This document shows, piece by piece, positions 1-6,212 of a stretch of DNA of 8,288 bases. The notes beneath the pieces were generated by a model. The model made no database searches. It was not told where the DNA came from and worked only from the letters and a program-made list of their open reading frames with translations. The DNA is from Rhodoferax sp. (GTDB lineage Bacteria > Pseudomonadota > Gammaproteobacteria > Burkholderiales > Burkholderiaceae_C). The stretch lies in contig JAEMRG010000081.1 in NCBI GenBank assembly GCA_016463455.1, positions 1 through 8,288 on the forward strand, given 5' to 3'. Each line of letters opens with the position of its first letter. The first letter of the stretch is position 1. The translations under genes were made by a program, and so were the position numbers.

Positions 1-44
1 ACAGCGTCGGGTTTGATGATGGAGAGCGTGCGTTCGATTGCCAT
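1..44 (-). CDS. ndk: Nucleoside diphosphate kinase, N-terminal fragment cut by the window edge
   Basis: Only 14 full codons are visible, read leftwards from an ATG at 44-42. They spell MAIERTLSIIKPDA, with a partial Val codon at the edge. This is the characteristic opening of bacterial Ndk: the ERTLSIIKPDAV strand forms the start of the ferredoxin-like core. Ndk is a cytoplasmic enzyme that moves the gamma-phosphate from ATP to other (d)NDPs through a phosphohistidine, balancing NTP and dNTP pools. The active-site His lies outside the window. The only Shine-Dalgarno-like stretch is GAAGG, about 13 nt before the ATG, which is a loose fit. The gene follows rluB on the same strand after 75 bp. 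The call rests on a short but very recognisable peptide. Confidence 0.88.
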   Translation of the reverse strand, partial: MAIERTLSIIKPDA

Positions 45-119
45 AGTCTTGAGTAAACCTTCGTTTTAAATAGTATCGCCACCCTGCGTGGCAAAGCGAC
101 CGATTTTAGCATCCGGCCC
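45..119. other. rluB-ndk intergenic region with a small stem-loop
   Basis: This is the 75-bp spacer between the rluB stop and the ndk ATG, both on the minus strand. It holds a perfect 5-bp inverted repeat, GCCAC (78-82) and GTGGC (88-92), with a 5-nt loop. On the minus strand the stem can be extended by a G-T and an A-T pair. The sequence after it on the minus strand is AT-rich (ATACTATTTAAAA) but is not a clean T-tract, so it is a poor intrinsic terminator. A TACTAT at 75-70 could be a -10 for ndk, but no well-spaced -35 accompanies it. The spacer may hold an ndk promoter, an attenuator, or neither. Confidence 0.3.
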
Positions 120-1379
120 CTAGCGAGGGCGGGCTTTTCCCCTGGGCCCAAAAGGCATAGCACCGGACTTGCCGCCCTGCTGTTTGCGCTGGCGCGTCAA
201 ACTATCAGCGCCGATATAGCCGACCGAGGTTTTCAAGGGGTCGGGCTGGCCCGCCGACGCTTTGGCAGGCGCTGGCCGCGTTTCAGCGATCGGGCTGCCA
301 AATTTATTCTTCCCAGGCAGGGGTGCGCGACCGGCTCGCGGCCCTCTTGCGGCACCCGGCGCTCGTGCTTTGCCGTAGGCCGGTTTGCCTGCGCCTGCGC
401 CTGCTCGCTCGGGCCGGCCAGGCGCGGCTTGCCCAGGAGCGCCTGCGAGACCGCCCGCCGCCTGGGTCAAGGCGCGGATGTCGGATTCTTCCAACTCCAT
501 CCAAGCGCCACGCTTGAGACCGCGTGGCAAGAGCATAGCGCCGTAGCGGATGCGAATGAGGCGACTGACCGCATGGCCTACGGCCTCGATCATGCGGCGC
601 ACCTCGCGGTTACGCCCCTCGGAAATCGTCACGCGGTACCAGCAATTACTGCCCTCGCCGCCGCCATCCTGGATGCTGCCAAATTGCGCCATGCCGTCGT
701 CCAGGCGCACACCATCGAGCAACAGGTGCTTCTCGTCGCGGCTCAGGGAACCCAAAACCCGCACCGCGTATTCGCGCTCCAGGCCAAAACGCGGATGCAT
801 CAGCTGGTTGGCCAGGTCACCAGAACTGGTAAACAGCAGCAAGCCTTCGGTATTGAGGTCTAAGCGCCCTACGGATTGCCACTTGCCTTGCTGCAGCTTG
901 GGCAGTCGTCGAAAGACGGTGGGCCGGTTTTGCGGGTCATCGTGCGTCACCACCTCGCCCACCGGCTTGTGGTAAGCGATAACGCGCGCGGGCGGCGGGT
1001 CAATGCGAAAACGCACCGGCTTGCCATTGACCTTGATATGGTCGCCAAACTGAATCCGCTGGCCAATATGCGCTGGTTCGTTGTTCACCGAAATGCGCCC
1101 TTCCAAGATCAGACGCTCCATCTCCAGGCGCGAACCCATGCCCGATTGCGCCAAGATTTTGTGCAACTTGGGCGTCTCGGCTTGCGCTTGCAAAATCCGC
1201 CGAGGCTCTGCTACGGTGGCATCGGCATCCTCCAGATCAAAGGCGCCTGAAACCACCGCATCAAACAGGCTGTCCGACTGCGGCGGCGCACCGTCCGATG
1301 CAATGGCCGCGTTGGCAAGCGGCTGCGCCAACGCGATGGCATCGACGGGCAATGCGTCTTGGGCCTTGGGGTTTGTCAC
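120..1379 (-). CDS. rluB: 23S rRNA pseudouridine(2605) synthase RluB, with N- and C-terminal extensions
   Basis: RsuA/RluB-family pseudouridine synthase; E. coli RluB isomerises U2605 of 23S rRNA during large-subunit assembly. Numbering from the GTG start used here (419 aa): about 70 residues of Ala/Asp-rich low-complexity leader; an S4 RNA-binding domain at about 69-126 (PKLHKILAQSGMGSRLEMER, then GRISVN); and the catalytic domain with motif GRLDLNTEGLLLF at 171-183, where D174 is the nucleophile. GRNREVRRM follows at 272-280. From about 314 to the end is a tail of roughly 105 residues rich in Ala, Gly, Pro, Arg and Lys. The family core is about 240 aa, so both ends are extended. The GTG at 1379 was chosen because AGGAAAG (1395-1389) sits 9 nt upstream and the start falls 25 nt after the scpB stop. 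A TTG at 1430 would add 17 residues and overlap scpB, but has no clear ribosome site. There is no Met before the S4 domain. The family call is certain; the start is likely but not certain. Confidence 0.95.
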   Translation of the reverse strand: MTNPKAQDALPVDAIALAQPLANAAIASDGAPPQSDSLFDAVVSGAFDLEDADATVAEPRRILQAQAETPKLHKILAQSGMGSRLEMERLILEGRISVNNEPAHIGQRIQFGDHIKVNGKPVRFRIDPPPARVIAYHKPVGEVVTHDDPQNRPTVFRRLPKLQQGKWQSVGRLDLNTEGLLLFTSSGDLANQLMHPRFGLEREYAVRVLGSLSRDEKHLLLDGVRLDDGMAQFGSIQDGGGEGSNCWYRVTISEGRNREVRRMIEAVGHAVSRLIRIRYGAMLLPRGLKRGAWMELEESDIRALTQAAGGLAGAPGQAAPGRPERAGAGAGKPAYGKARAPGAARGPRAGRAPLPGKNKFGSPIAETRPAPAKASAGQPDPLKTSVGYIGADSLTRQRKQQGGKSGAMPFGPRGKARPR

Positions 1380-1388
1380 AGTGGTGGG

Positions 1389-1395
1389 CTTTCCT
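1389..1395 (-). promoter_or_regulatory. Probable ribosome binding site of rluB
   Basis: On the minus strand this reads AGGAAAG, with 9 nt to the GTG at 1379-1377. It is the only good Shine-Dalgarno match near a possible start for rluB. It lies in the 25-nt gap after the scpB TGA (1407-1405), as expected for a closely coupled downstream gene. Confidence 0.45.
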
Positions 1396-1404
1396 GGGGA
1401 ATAA

Positions 1405-2097
1405 TCAGACAGGGCTTGCGGGGTCGGCAAAGTCCGGCTCTGGCATCTCTTGGACCGCGCTCAATGCCAACTCCGCCGTGGCCGGGTCGGCATCGCCACT
1501 TGCGGTATCCGGCGCGGCTAACAGCAGCTCGGCATGGGGACTGGCGCCTGCCACCGCATCGGCCAGCATCTGGACATTGGCTTGGCCCATCGCTTCCAAG
1601 GGCGGTAAATCCCCCAAGCTGGACAGCCCTAAATCGTCCAAAAATTGCTTGGTGGTGGCAAACAAAGCCGGCCGTCCCGGCGCCTCGCGGTGGCCGATGA
1701 CTTCGACCCAGCCCCGGTCTTCGAGTTGTTTAAGCAACAAAGAGTTGATGGTGACGCCACGTATATCCTCCATATCACCGCGGGTCACCGGTTGGCGGTA
1801 AGCGATGATGGCCAGCGTTTCCAGCGTGGCGCGGGTATAGCGGGGTGGCTTTTCCGGGTGCAGGCGGTCCAGGTATTCGCGCATTTGTGGGCGGCTTTGG
1901 AAACGCCAGCCGCTGGCCACTTGGACCAGCTCAATGCCTTTGGCCTCCCACTCCGTTTGCAGTTGCGCCAACAGCGTCAGGATGTCCTCCTCACCCAGGG
2001 CATCCTGAAACAAGGTGGCCATATCGCGCACGCTCAAGGCTTGATGCCCGCACAAGAGCGCGGTTTCCAGGATTCGCAAAGCGTGTGCCAAATTCAT
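1405..2097 (-). CDS. scpB: Segregation and condensation protein B (ScpB)
   Basis: ScpB is the paired winged-helix subunit of the SMC-ScpAB condensin. It dimerises and binds the ScpA kleisin to support chromosome compaction and segregation on the nucleoid. The protein has 230 aa. Residues 1 to about 80 form the first winged helix (ETALLCGHQALSVRDMATLF). Residues about 85-160 form the second, with the family signature TRATLETLAIIAYRQPVTRG and then EDIRGV, followed by GRPALFATTKQFLDDLGL at 141-158. From about 165 onward is an Ala/Asp/Glu-rich tail typical of proteobacterial ScpB. The start ATG (2097-2095) fits the family, but no Shine-Dalgarno motif precedes it. Upstream on the same strand is rluD, 113 bp away; downstream is rluB. 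The scpB-rluB pairing is common across bacteria. The usual partner scpA is not adjacent here and must lie elsewhere if present. Confidence 0.96.
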   Translation of the reverse strand: MNLAHALRILETALLCGHQALSVRDMATLFQDALGEEDILTLLAQLQTEWEAKGIELVQVASGWRFQSRPQMREYLDRLHPEKPPRYTRATLETLAIIAYRQPVTRGDMEDIRGVTINSLLLKQLEDRGWVEVIGHREAPGRPALFATTKQFLDDLGLSSLGDLPPLEAMGQANVQMLADAVAGASPHAELLLAAPDTASGDADPATAELALSAVQEMPEPDFADPASPV

Positions 2098-2210
2098 GAT
2101 GCAAGTAGCGGGGGCGGATGGAGCTTGCGCTCAAAGCGTAAAAGAAGCGTGTTCTAGAACCCCAAAGCGGCTGCTCCAAAAAGGCAGCGCGGGTTCAGGC
2201 GCCGGGGCGC
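2098..2210. other. rluD-scpB intergenic region with two stem-loops
   Basis: This 113-bp gap lies between the rluD stop and the scpB ATG. Two inverted repeats are visible. The first is GGCGC/GCGCC at 2198-2202 and 2207-2211 (4-nt loop), which ends on the first base of the rluD TAG. The second is GCTGC/GCAGC at 2170-2174 and 2184-2188 (9-nt loop). On the minus strand a run of five T (2182-2178) follows the first stem, but 15 nt away and inside the loop of the second. This could be a weak or partial terminator after rluD or a leader structure for scpB. It is not a textbook intrinsic terminator. I see no clear scpB promoter and no small gene. Confidence 0.3.
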
Positions 2211-3248
2211 CTAGAGCGGAGAAGCATTGTAACGAAGGCCCCAATCAGCCAGCAGCGCGGCCAAATCCGGGGGCAAGGGGCTTTCAAAGGCCAGCGGCGC
2301 ACCGGTAATAGGGTGCGCGAAAGCCAGCCTGAAAGCATGGAGCGCTTGCCTTGCCAGCCCCGGCACGACGGGCCCACCGTAGACACAATCCCCCAGCAAT
2401 GGGTGACCCAGGGAGGCCATGTGCACCCGGATTTGGTGGGTGCGCCCGGTATGCAGCACGCAATGCACCAAGCAGCCTTGCGGGACCTGTCCGAGCAAGT
2501 AAGCATCGGTTTGCGCGGTTTTTCCTGGCGTGGTGGCCAGATCGACGACCGCCATGCGCAAGCGGTTGCGCGGGTCGCGGCCTATGGCCGCTTTGACGCT
2601 TTGCTGGGCTGTACCGCGCCAAGTGCCTTTGGCCAGGGCCAGATACTGGCGGTGCATGCTGCGCGCGGCGATGGCCTGCACCAAGGCGTCCATAGCCTGG
2701 CGGGTGCGCGCCACCACCATCAGGCCGCTGGTATCTTTATCCAGCCGATGCACGATGCCCGCGCGCGGCACGGCGGCCAAGCCGGGGTCCATAGCCAGCA
2801 AGCCGTTGAGTAATGTGCCACTCCAATTGCCAGGCGCCGGGTGCACCACCAGCCCCGCCGGCTTGTCCAGCACGTAAACCTGCGCATCCTGGTAGACCAC
2901 CTGCAAGTCCATGGCCTGCGGCGCAAAGGCCTGGCTTTGCGCTGTGGGACGCAATTCCAACTGCAATGCATCGCCTGCTTTGAGCTTGGCAGCTTGCTTG
3001 TACGACTGAACCCCGTTGACACAAACGCCACCGACGTCTATCAGCTGCTGCAAATAATTGCGGGAAAACTCCGAGGCCACCTGCACCAGCACTTTGTCAA
3101 GGCGCTGGCCGTGCAAGTGAGCATCGACGCTGAGCTGGCGCAGTTCCACACCAGCAGCTAAGAAATCTTCGCCTTCATCCTGATCAGCCGCCTCTACAAG
3201 GGCGCTCGATATAATGGGATCGGTGTGTTCCAAGAAAGTTTTTACCAT
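2211..3248 (-). CDS. rluD: 23S rRNA pseudouridine(1911/1915/1917) synthase RluD
   Basis: RluA/RluC/RluD-family enzyme. RluD modifies helix 69 of 23S rRNA, at the subunit interface contacted by tRNA and release factors. From the ATG used here it has 345 aa: an acidic N-terminal stretch (DQDEGED), an S4 RNA-binding domain at about 34-99 (LHGQRLDKVL, then SRNYLQQLI), and the catalytic domain with signature GIVHRLDKDTSGL. The nucleophile Asp of HRLD is residue 170. GRTHQIRVHMASLGHPLLGD follows and is also a family hallmark. E. coli RluD has 326 aa and lacks the roughly 30-residue leader. The start is uncertain. A TTG at 3260 is also in frame, and a GTG at 3149 would remove the leader. None has a Shine-Dalgarno motif. 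The gene is divergent from bamD, and their ATG codons overlap. The next gene downstream is scpB; pgeF, which follows rluD in E. coli, is absent. Confidence 0.95.
   Translation of the reverse strand: MVKTFLEHTDPIISSALVEAADQDEGEDFLAAGVELRQLSVDAHLHGQRLDKVLVQVASEFSRNYLQQLIDVGGVCVNGVQSYKQAAKLKAGDALQLELRPTAQSQAFAPQAMDLQVVYQDAQVYVLDKPAGLVVHPAPGNWSGTLLNGLLAMDPGLAAVPRAGIVHRLDKDTSGLMVVARTRQAMDALVQAIAARSMHRQYLALAKGTWRGTAQQSVKAAIGRDPRNRLRMAVVDLATTPGKTAQTDAYLLGQVPQGCLVHCVLHTGRTHQIRVHMASLGHPLLGDCVYGGPVVPGLARQALHAFRLAFAHPITGAPLAFESPLPPDLAALLADWGLRYNASPL
3210..3215 (+). promoter_or_regulatory. Candidate sigma70 -10 element of bamD
   Basis: The sequence is a perfect TATAAT, 31 nt before the bamD ATG. It predicts a transcript start near 3222 and a 5' leader of about 25 nt containing AAGAAAG (3232-3238) as a weak ribosome site. 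No convincing -35 is found at 16-18 bp spacing (about 3187-3192 reads GCCGCC) and there is no extended TG motif. If real, it may need an activator, or it may be a chance match. It lies inside the N-terminal codons of rluD. Confidence 0.4.
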
Positions 3249-4113
3249 GTTGAGCGTCAAATTATCGGTGGTTTACTCGGTGCTTTTGGCTCTGGCAGTG
3301 GGCTTATTGGGCGCTTGCTCGACCACCCCTGAAGACAAAACAGCGGGCTTAAACCCGGACAAGCTGTACAGCGAGGCGCGGGACCTGATGGACTCGGGCC
3401 AATGGGACAAAGCCATTCCCTTTCTGGAAAAACTTGAATCGAGGGCCGCAGGAACCCCCCTAGCCCAGCAAGCCCAGTTAGACAAAGCCTACGCGCAATT
3501 CAAAGCCGGAGATAAGGCCCAAGCCATTGCAACACTGGACCGCTTTCTGCGGCTGCACCCGGCCAGCTCCGCGCTGGACTATGCGCTCTACCTCAAAGGT
3601 TTGTCCAATTTCAATGAAAACCTGGGCATTTTTGGTGCCTACACCGGGCAGGACTTGGCTGAACGTGATCAAAAGGCGGCCAAAGAGTCTTTTGAATCCT
3701 TCAAGGAATTAGGCACGCGCTTCCCCCAATCGCGCTACACCCCGGATGCACTTTTGCGCATGCGCTACATCGTGCAGATGCTGGCCAAAAACGAGGTCTA
3801 TGTAGCCAAGTATTACTTTAAGCGCGGCGCTTATGTGGCCGCCTTGAACCGGGCGCAAACTGCGGTGGCCGATTACCGCGATGTACCTGCCGTAGAGGAA
3901 GCGCTTTACCTGATTTACAAATCTTACGAGTCGCTGGGCATGGCGCAGCTGAGCCAGGACGCAAAACGCGTATTGGAAGCGACCTACCCGGGCAGCGAAT
4001 TTCTCAGTCCAAACGGCAAAGCCGATACGCAGAGTTGGCTGGACCTCAACAAACTCAATCCCACCAAGCTGGATTGGAGTTTCCCCAATTTCAATTGGTT
4101 TAAGTCGAACTAG
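3247..4113 (+). CDS. bamD: Outer membrane protein assembly factor BamD (lipoprotein)
   Basis: BamD (ComL/YfiO) is the essential lipoprotein of the BAM complex. It is anchored on the periplasmic face of the outer membrane and helps BamA fold and insert beta-barrel proteins. The protein has 288 aa. Residues 1-23 form a lipoprotein signal peptide with a hydrophobic stretch (YSVLLALAVGLLGAC); the lipobox is LGAC with the lipidated Cys at 24. The mature part is made of TPR-like helical repeats: LYSEARDLMDSGQWDKAIPF early, AQLDKAYAQFKAGDKAQAI next, the conserved YALYLKGLSNF segment, then RFPQSRYTPDALLRM and YYFKRGAYVAALNRA. The length matches betaproteobacterial BamD. The ATG at 3247 gives a proper signal peptide and has AAGAAAG 8 nt upstream. 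An in-frame ATG at 3214 would put 11 extra residues ahead of the signal and overlaps the -10, so it was not used. The gene diverges from rluD and its last 14 bp overlap yoaA. Confidence 0.96.
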   Translation: MLSVKLSVVYSVLLALAVGLLGACSTTPEDKTAGLNPDKLYSEARDLMDSGQWDKAIPFLEKLESRAAGTPLAQQAQLDKAYAQFKAGDKAQAIATLDRFLRLHPASSALDYALYLKGLSNFNENLGIFGAYTGQDLAERDQKAAKESFESFKELGTRFPQSRYTPDALLRMRYIVQMLAKNEVYVAKYYFKRGAYVAALNRAQTAVADYRDVPAVEEALYLIYKSYESLGMAQLSQDAKRVLEATYPGSEFLSPNGKADTQSWLDLNKLNPTKLDWSFPNFNWFKSN

Positions 4114-6172
4114 TCGGGCTAGACGCGGCCGCCTCGCCGTTGCCAACATCGGCTTGTCGCGTATTGCGCAAGCCTTCTAAAGCGTCCAGCCACTGCCCCT
4201 CATCGGCCAATCGACGCATGGCGGGTAAGCCCGCCATTAACTTCTTGCCATAGCCTTTTTGCACTAAACGCGGGTCACACACGACCAAAACGCCCCGATC
4301 GCTTTCACTGCGTATCAAACGGCCGGCCCCCTGCTTCAGCGCCAGTGCTGCTTGGGGGAGGTGCAATTCTTTGAATGGGCTTGCGCCGGCCTGCTCTATC
4401 GCCAGAGCGCGGGCCTGCACCAAGGGGTCATCGGGCGGGGCGAAAGGCAACTTATCAATCACCAGCATTTGCAAGGCATCGCCTGGAATGTCCACGCCCT
4501 CCCAAAAGGAGGCGGTGGCGACCAGCACGCTACCGGTCCCATCGACCGGGGCTATCCCAGCGGTGCTGGCAGCATGCGCGCGCAAAAAGTTTTCTATCAA
4601 TAAGCGCTTGGCAACCTGCCCCTGCACCAGTACCTGGATGCCGGTGCCGGCCAAGTCCTCAGCCAGCGCTTGGGCAATCGCACGCATAGCGCGCAGCGTG
4701 GTGGTGAGCACCATGGTGCGGCCTCCCAAAATACGGACGCCTCTGGCAACCAGTGCGGCAACCCCTGCGCTGTGATCCTGAGCCGCCGCCGCGTGCGCGC
4801 CCTCTGGCACATACAGCGCAGCTTGCTCGGCATAGTCAAAAGGACTGGGCACTTGCAAAACCGTGTGCCCCGCTAAACCGCAGCTGTTTACAAACCAACT
4901 GAGTTGGGCATCGGTGCCCAGCGTGGCGGAGGTAAAAATCCAGGACGTGCCGCGCTCTAGGACCTGCTCGGCGGTAGCTGGCAGCAGCGCCTGCATATGC
5001 GCCGCAATGGTCAAGGGCGCTTGGTGCAAGCTCAGCTCAGCACCATACTCCAGCCAGCGCAGCTGATCAGCCGGCCGCGTTTGTGCAAAAAGGATGAGGC
5101 TGTCATGCATAGCCTGGCAGCGCTGCGCCAGCGTGGCCACATCGGGCCAGGCGGGGCCCAGGGCACTGCATGTCTGCAAAGCCCCGTCCAGACTGTTCAA
5201 AATTTTATGGATCGCCGTATCCCAATGTGCTGGCGACAGCATGTCGGGGCTGGCTTCCACCCAGGAAAGGCGAGGCGCTTGGCCGACGGCCGCTGGCAGC
5301 GCATGCAAAGCCTTTGCGGCTTGCGCCAGGTCGGCCGCCAGTCCCAGCCAATCGGCCATACCGCGCGCGGGGCCGCTGTTTTGCGCGCCCAAAAGCTGGG
5401 CCAAAGAACGCGCCTGCGCAGTGCTCCAACGCTGCCCCAAAAACTGCACCCCAATATCGCTCAGTTGGTGCGCCTCGTCCAGTATCACCGTTCGGACGCT
5501 AGGCAGCAGTTCGGCCACGCCCGATGCGCGCACCCCCGCATCGGCAAAAAACAAATGGTGATTCACCACCACCAGCTCCGCTTGCATGGCTCGCTGGCGC
5601 GCCTGCAATGTATGGCAATTGGCAATTTGCGGGCAACTCGCGCCCAGGCAGTTTTCACGCGTGGAAGTCACCAAGCCGGCCAGCACCGAGTGGTCTTGCA
5701 GCGCACCGAGTTCGGCGATATCACCTTCCACTGTGCTGTTGGCCCAGGTGCGCGCAGACTCCAGCAATTGCAAATCTTGGGACGAAAAATCATAGGCCGC
5801 CTGGTGTGCTGTGGACAGGCGCTGCGCACACAGGTAACTGCTGCGTCCTTTGAGCAGCGCCATGCGAACGGGAAAGCCTAAGGCTTGAATCACCCTGGGC
5901 AGATCGCGTAAAAACAGCTGCTCCTGCAAGGTCTTGGTGGCGGTGGAGATGATGACTCGCTCCCCGCTGAGCAATGCGGGCACCAGGTAGGCCAAGGTCT
6001 TGCCCACGCCGGTGCCGGCTTCCACCGCCAGCACACCGCCCTCTTCTATCACCTTGGCCACCGCATGGGCCATGGTTTGCTGACCCGGGCGGAGCCGAAA
6101 TCCATAGAGTTTGCGAGCCAAAACACCCTCTGCGGAAAAAGCGGACTCGACGGCCTGAACCAAGGATGTCAC
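4100..6172 (-). CDS. yoaA: ATP-dependent DNA helicase of the YoaA/DinG (XPD-like, Fe-S) family
   Basis: Superfamily 2, 5'-3' DNA helicase with an iron-sulfur cluster. E. coli YoaA works with the HolC (chi) subunit of DNA polymerase III in repair of stalled forks. In this 690-aa protein: Walker A AGTGVGKT at 52-59; four candidate cluster ligands C115 (in KGRSSYLCAQR), C175, C180 and C186 (NCLGASCPQIANC); DEAH box at 232-235; then WIFTSATLG at 411-419, FWEGVDIPG at 556-564 and motif VI QGAGRLIRS at 614-622. Motif wording matches YoaA (ALLKGRS, NCLG..C, LKQG.GRLIR) better than DinG. E. coli YoaA has 636 aa and DinG 716. The start is a GTG at 6172 with GGTGGGG about 5 nt upstream; the next in-frame Met (34) would cut into the helicase fold. 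It lies 40 bp after zapE, probably in one operon, and its stop overlaps the end of bamD. All key residues are present. Confidence 0.93.
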   Translation of the reverse strand: MTSLVQAVESAFSAEGVLARKLYGFRLRPGQQTMAHAVAKVIEEGGVLAVEAGTGVGKTLAYLVPALLSGERVIISTATKTLQEQLFLRDLPRVIQALGFPVRMALLKGRSSYLCAQRLSTAHQAAYDFSSQDLQLLESARTWANSTVEGDIAELGALQDHSVLAGLVTSTRENCLGASCPQIANCHTLQARQRAMQAELVVVNHHLFFADAGVRASGVAELLPSVRTVILDEAHQLSDIGVQFLGQRWSTAQARSLAQLLGAQNSGPARGMADWLGLAADLAQAAKALHALPAAVGQAPRLSWVEASPDMLSPAHWDTAIHKILNSLDGALQTCSALGPAWPDVATLAQRCQAMHDSLILFAQTRPADQLRWLEYGAELSLHQAPLTIAAHMQALLPATAEQVLERGTSWIFTSATLGTDAQLSWFVNSCGLAGHTVLQVPSPFDYAEQAALYVPEGAHAAAAQDHSAGVAALVARGVRILGGRTMVLTTTLRAMRAIAQALAEDLAGTGIQVLVQGQVAKRLLIENFLRAHAASTAGIAPVDGTGSVLVATASFWEGVDIPGDALQMLVIDKLPFAPPDDPLVQARALAIEQAGASPFKELHLPQAALALKQGAGRLIRSESDRGVLVVCDPRLVQKGYGKKLMAGLPAMRRLADEGQWLDALEGLRNTRQADVGNGEAAASSPTSST

Positions 6173-6212
6173 GCGCGCCCCACCCGTCGCGCAAAGCCAA
6201 GCATCGAGGCCT

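Noticed and set aside
1645..2157. Plus-strand open frame of 170 codons opposite scpB
   Set aside because: It is antisense to the conserved winged-helix domains and shows no domain or ribosome site of its own.
2313..2813. Plus-strand open frame of 166 codons opposite rluD
   Set aside because: It lies wholly within the conserved catalytic region of RluD and has no recognisable family, so it is a shadow of codon bias.
3214..3246. Upstream in-frame ATG for bamD
   Set aside because: It would place 11 charged or polar residues ahead of the lipoprotein signal, and the codon overlaps the candidate TATAAT. The ATG at 3247 gives a normal signal peptide.
4085..4098. CCAAT/ATTGG stem-loop near the end of bamD, followed by TTTAAG, as a terminator
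   Set aside because: It is AT-rich, only 5 bp long and coded by conserved-looking codons (Asn-Phe-Asn-Trp). There is no T-tract, so a terminator cannot be supported.
4997..5881. Long open frame of 294 codons on the plus strand, opposite yoaA
   Set aside because: It is fully antisense to an intact helicase with all motifs. Its predicted protein is rich in Arg, Gln and His with no recognisable domain, as expected for the complement of a GC-rich gene.
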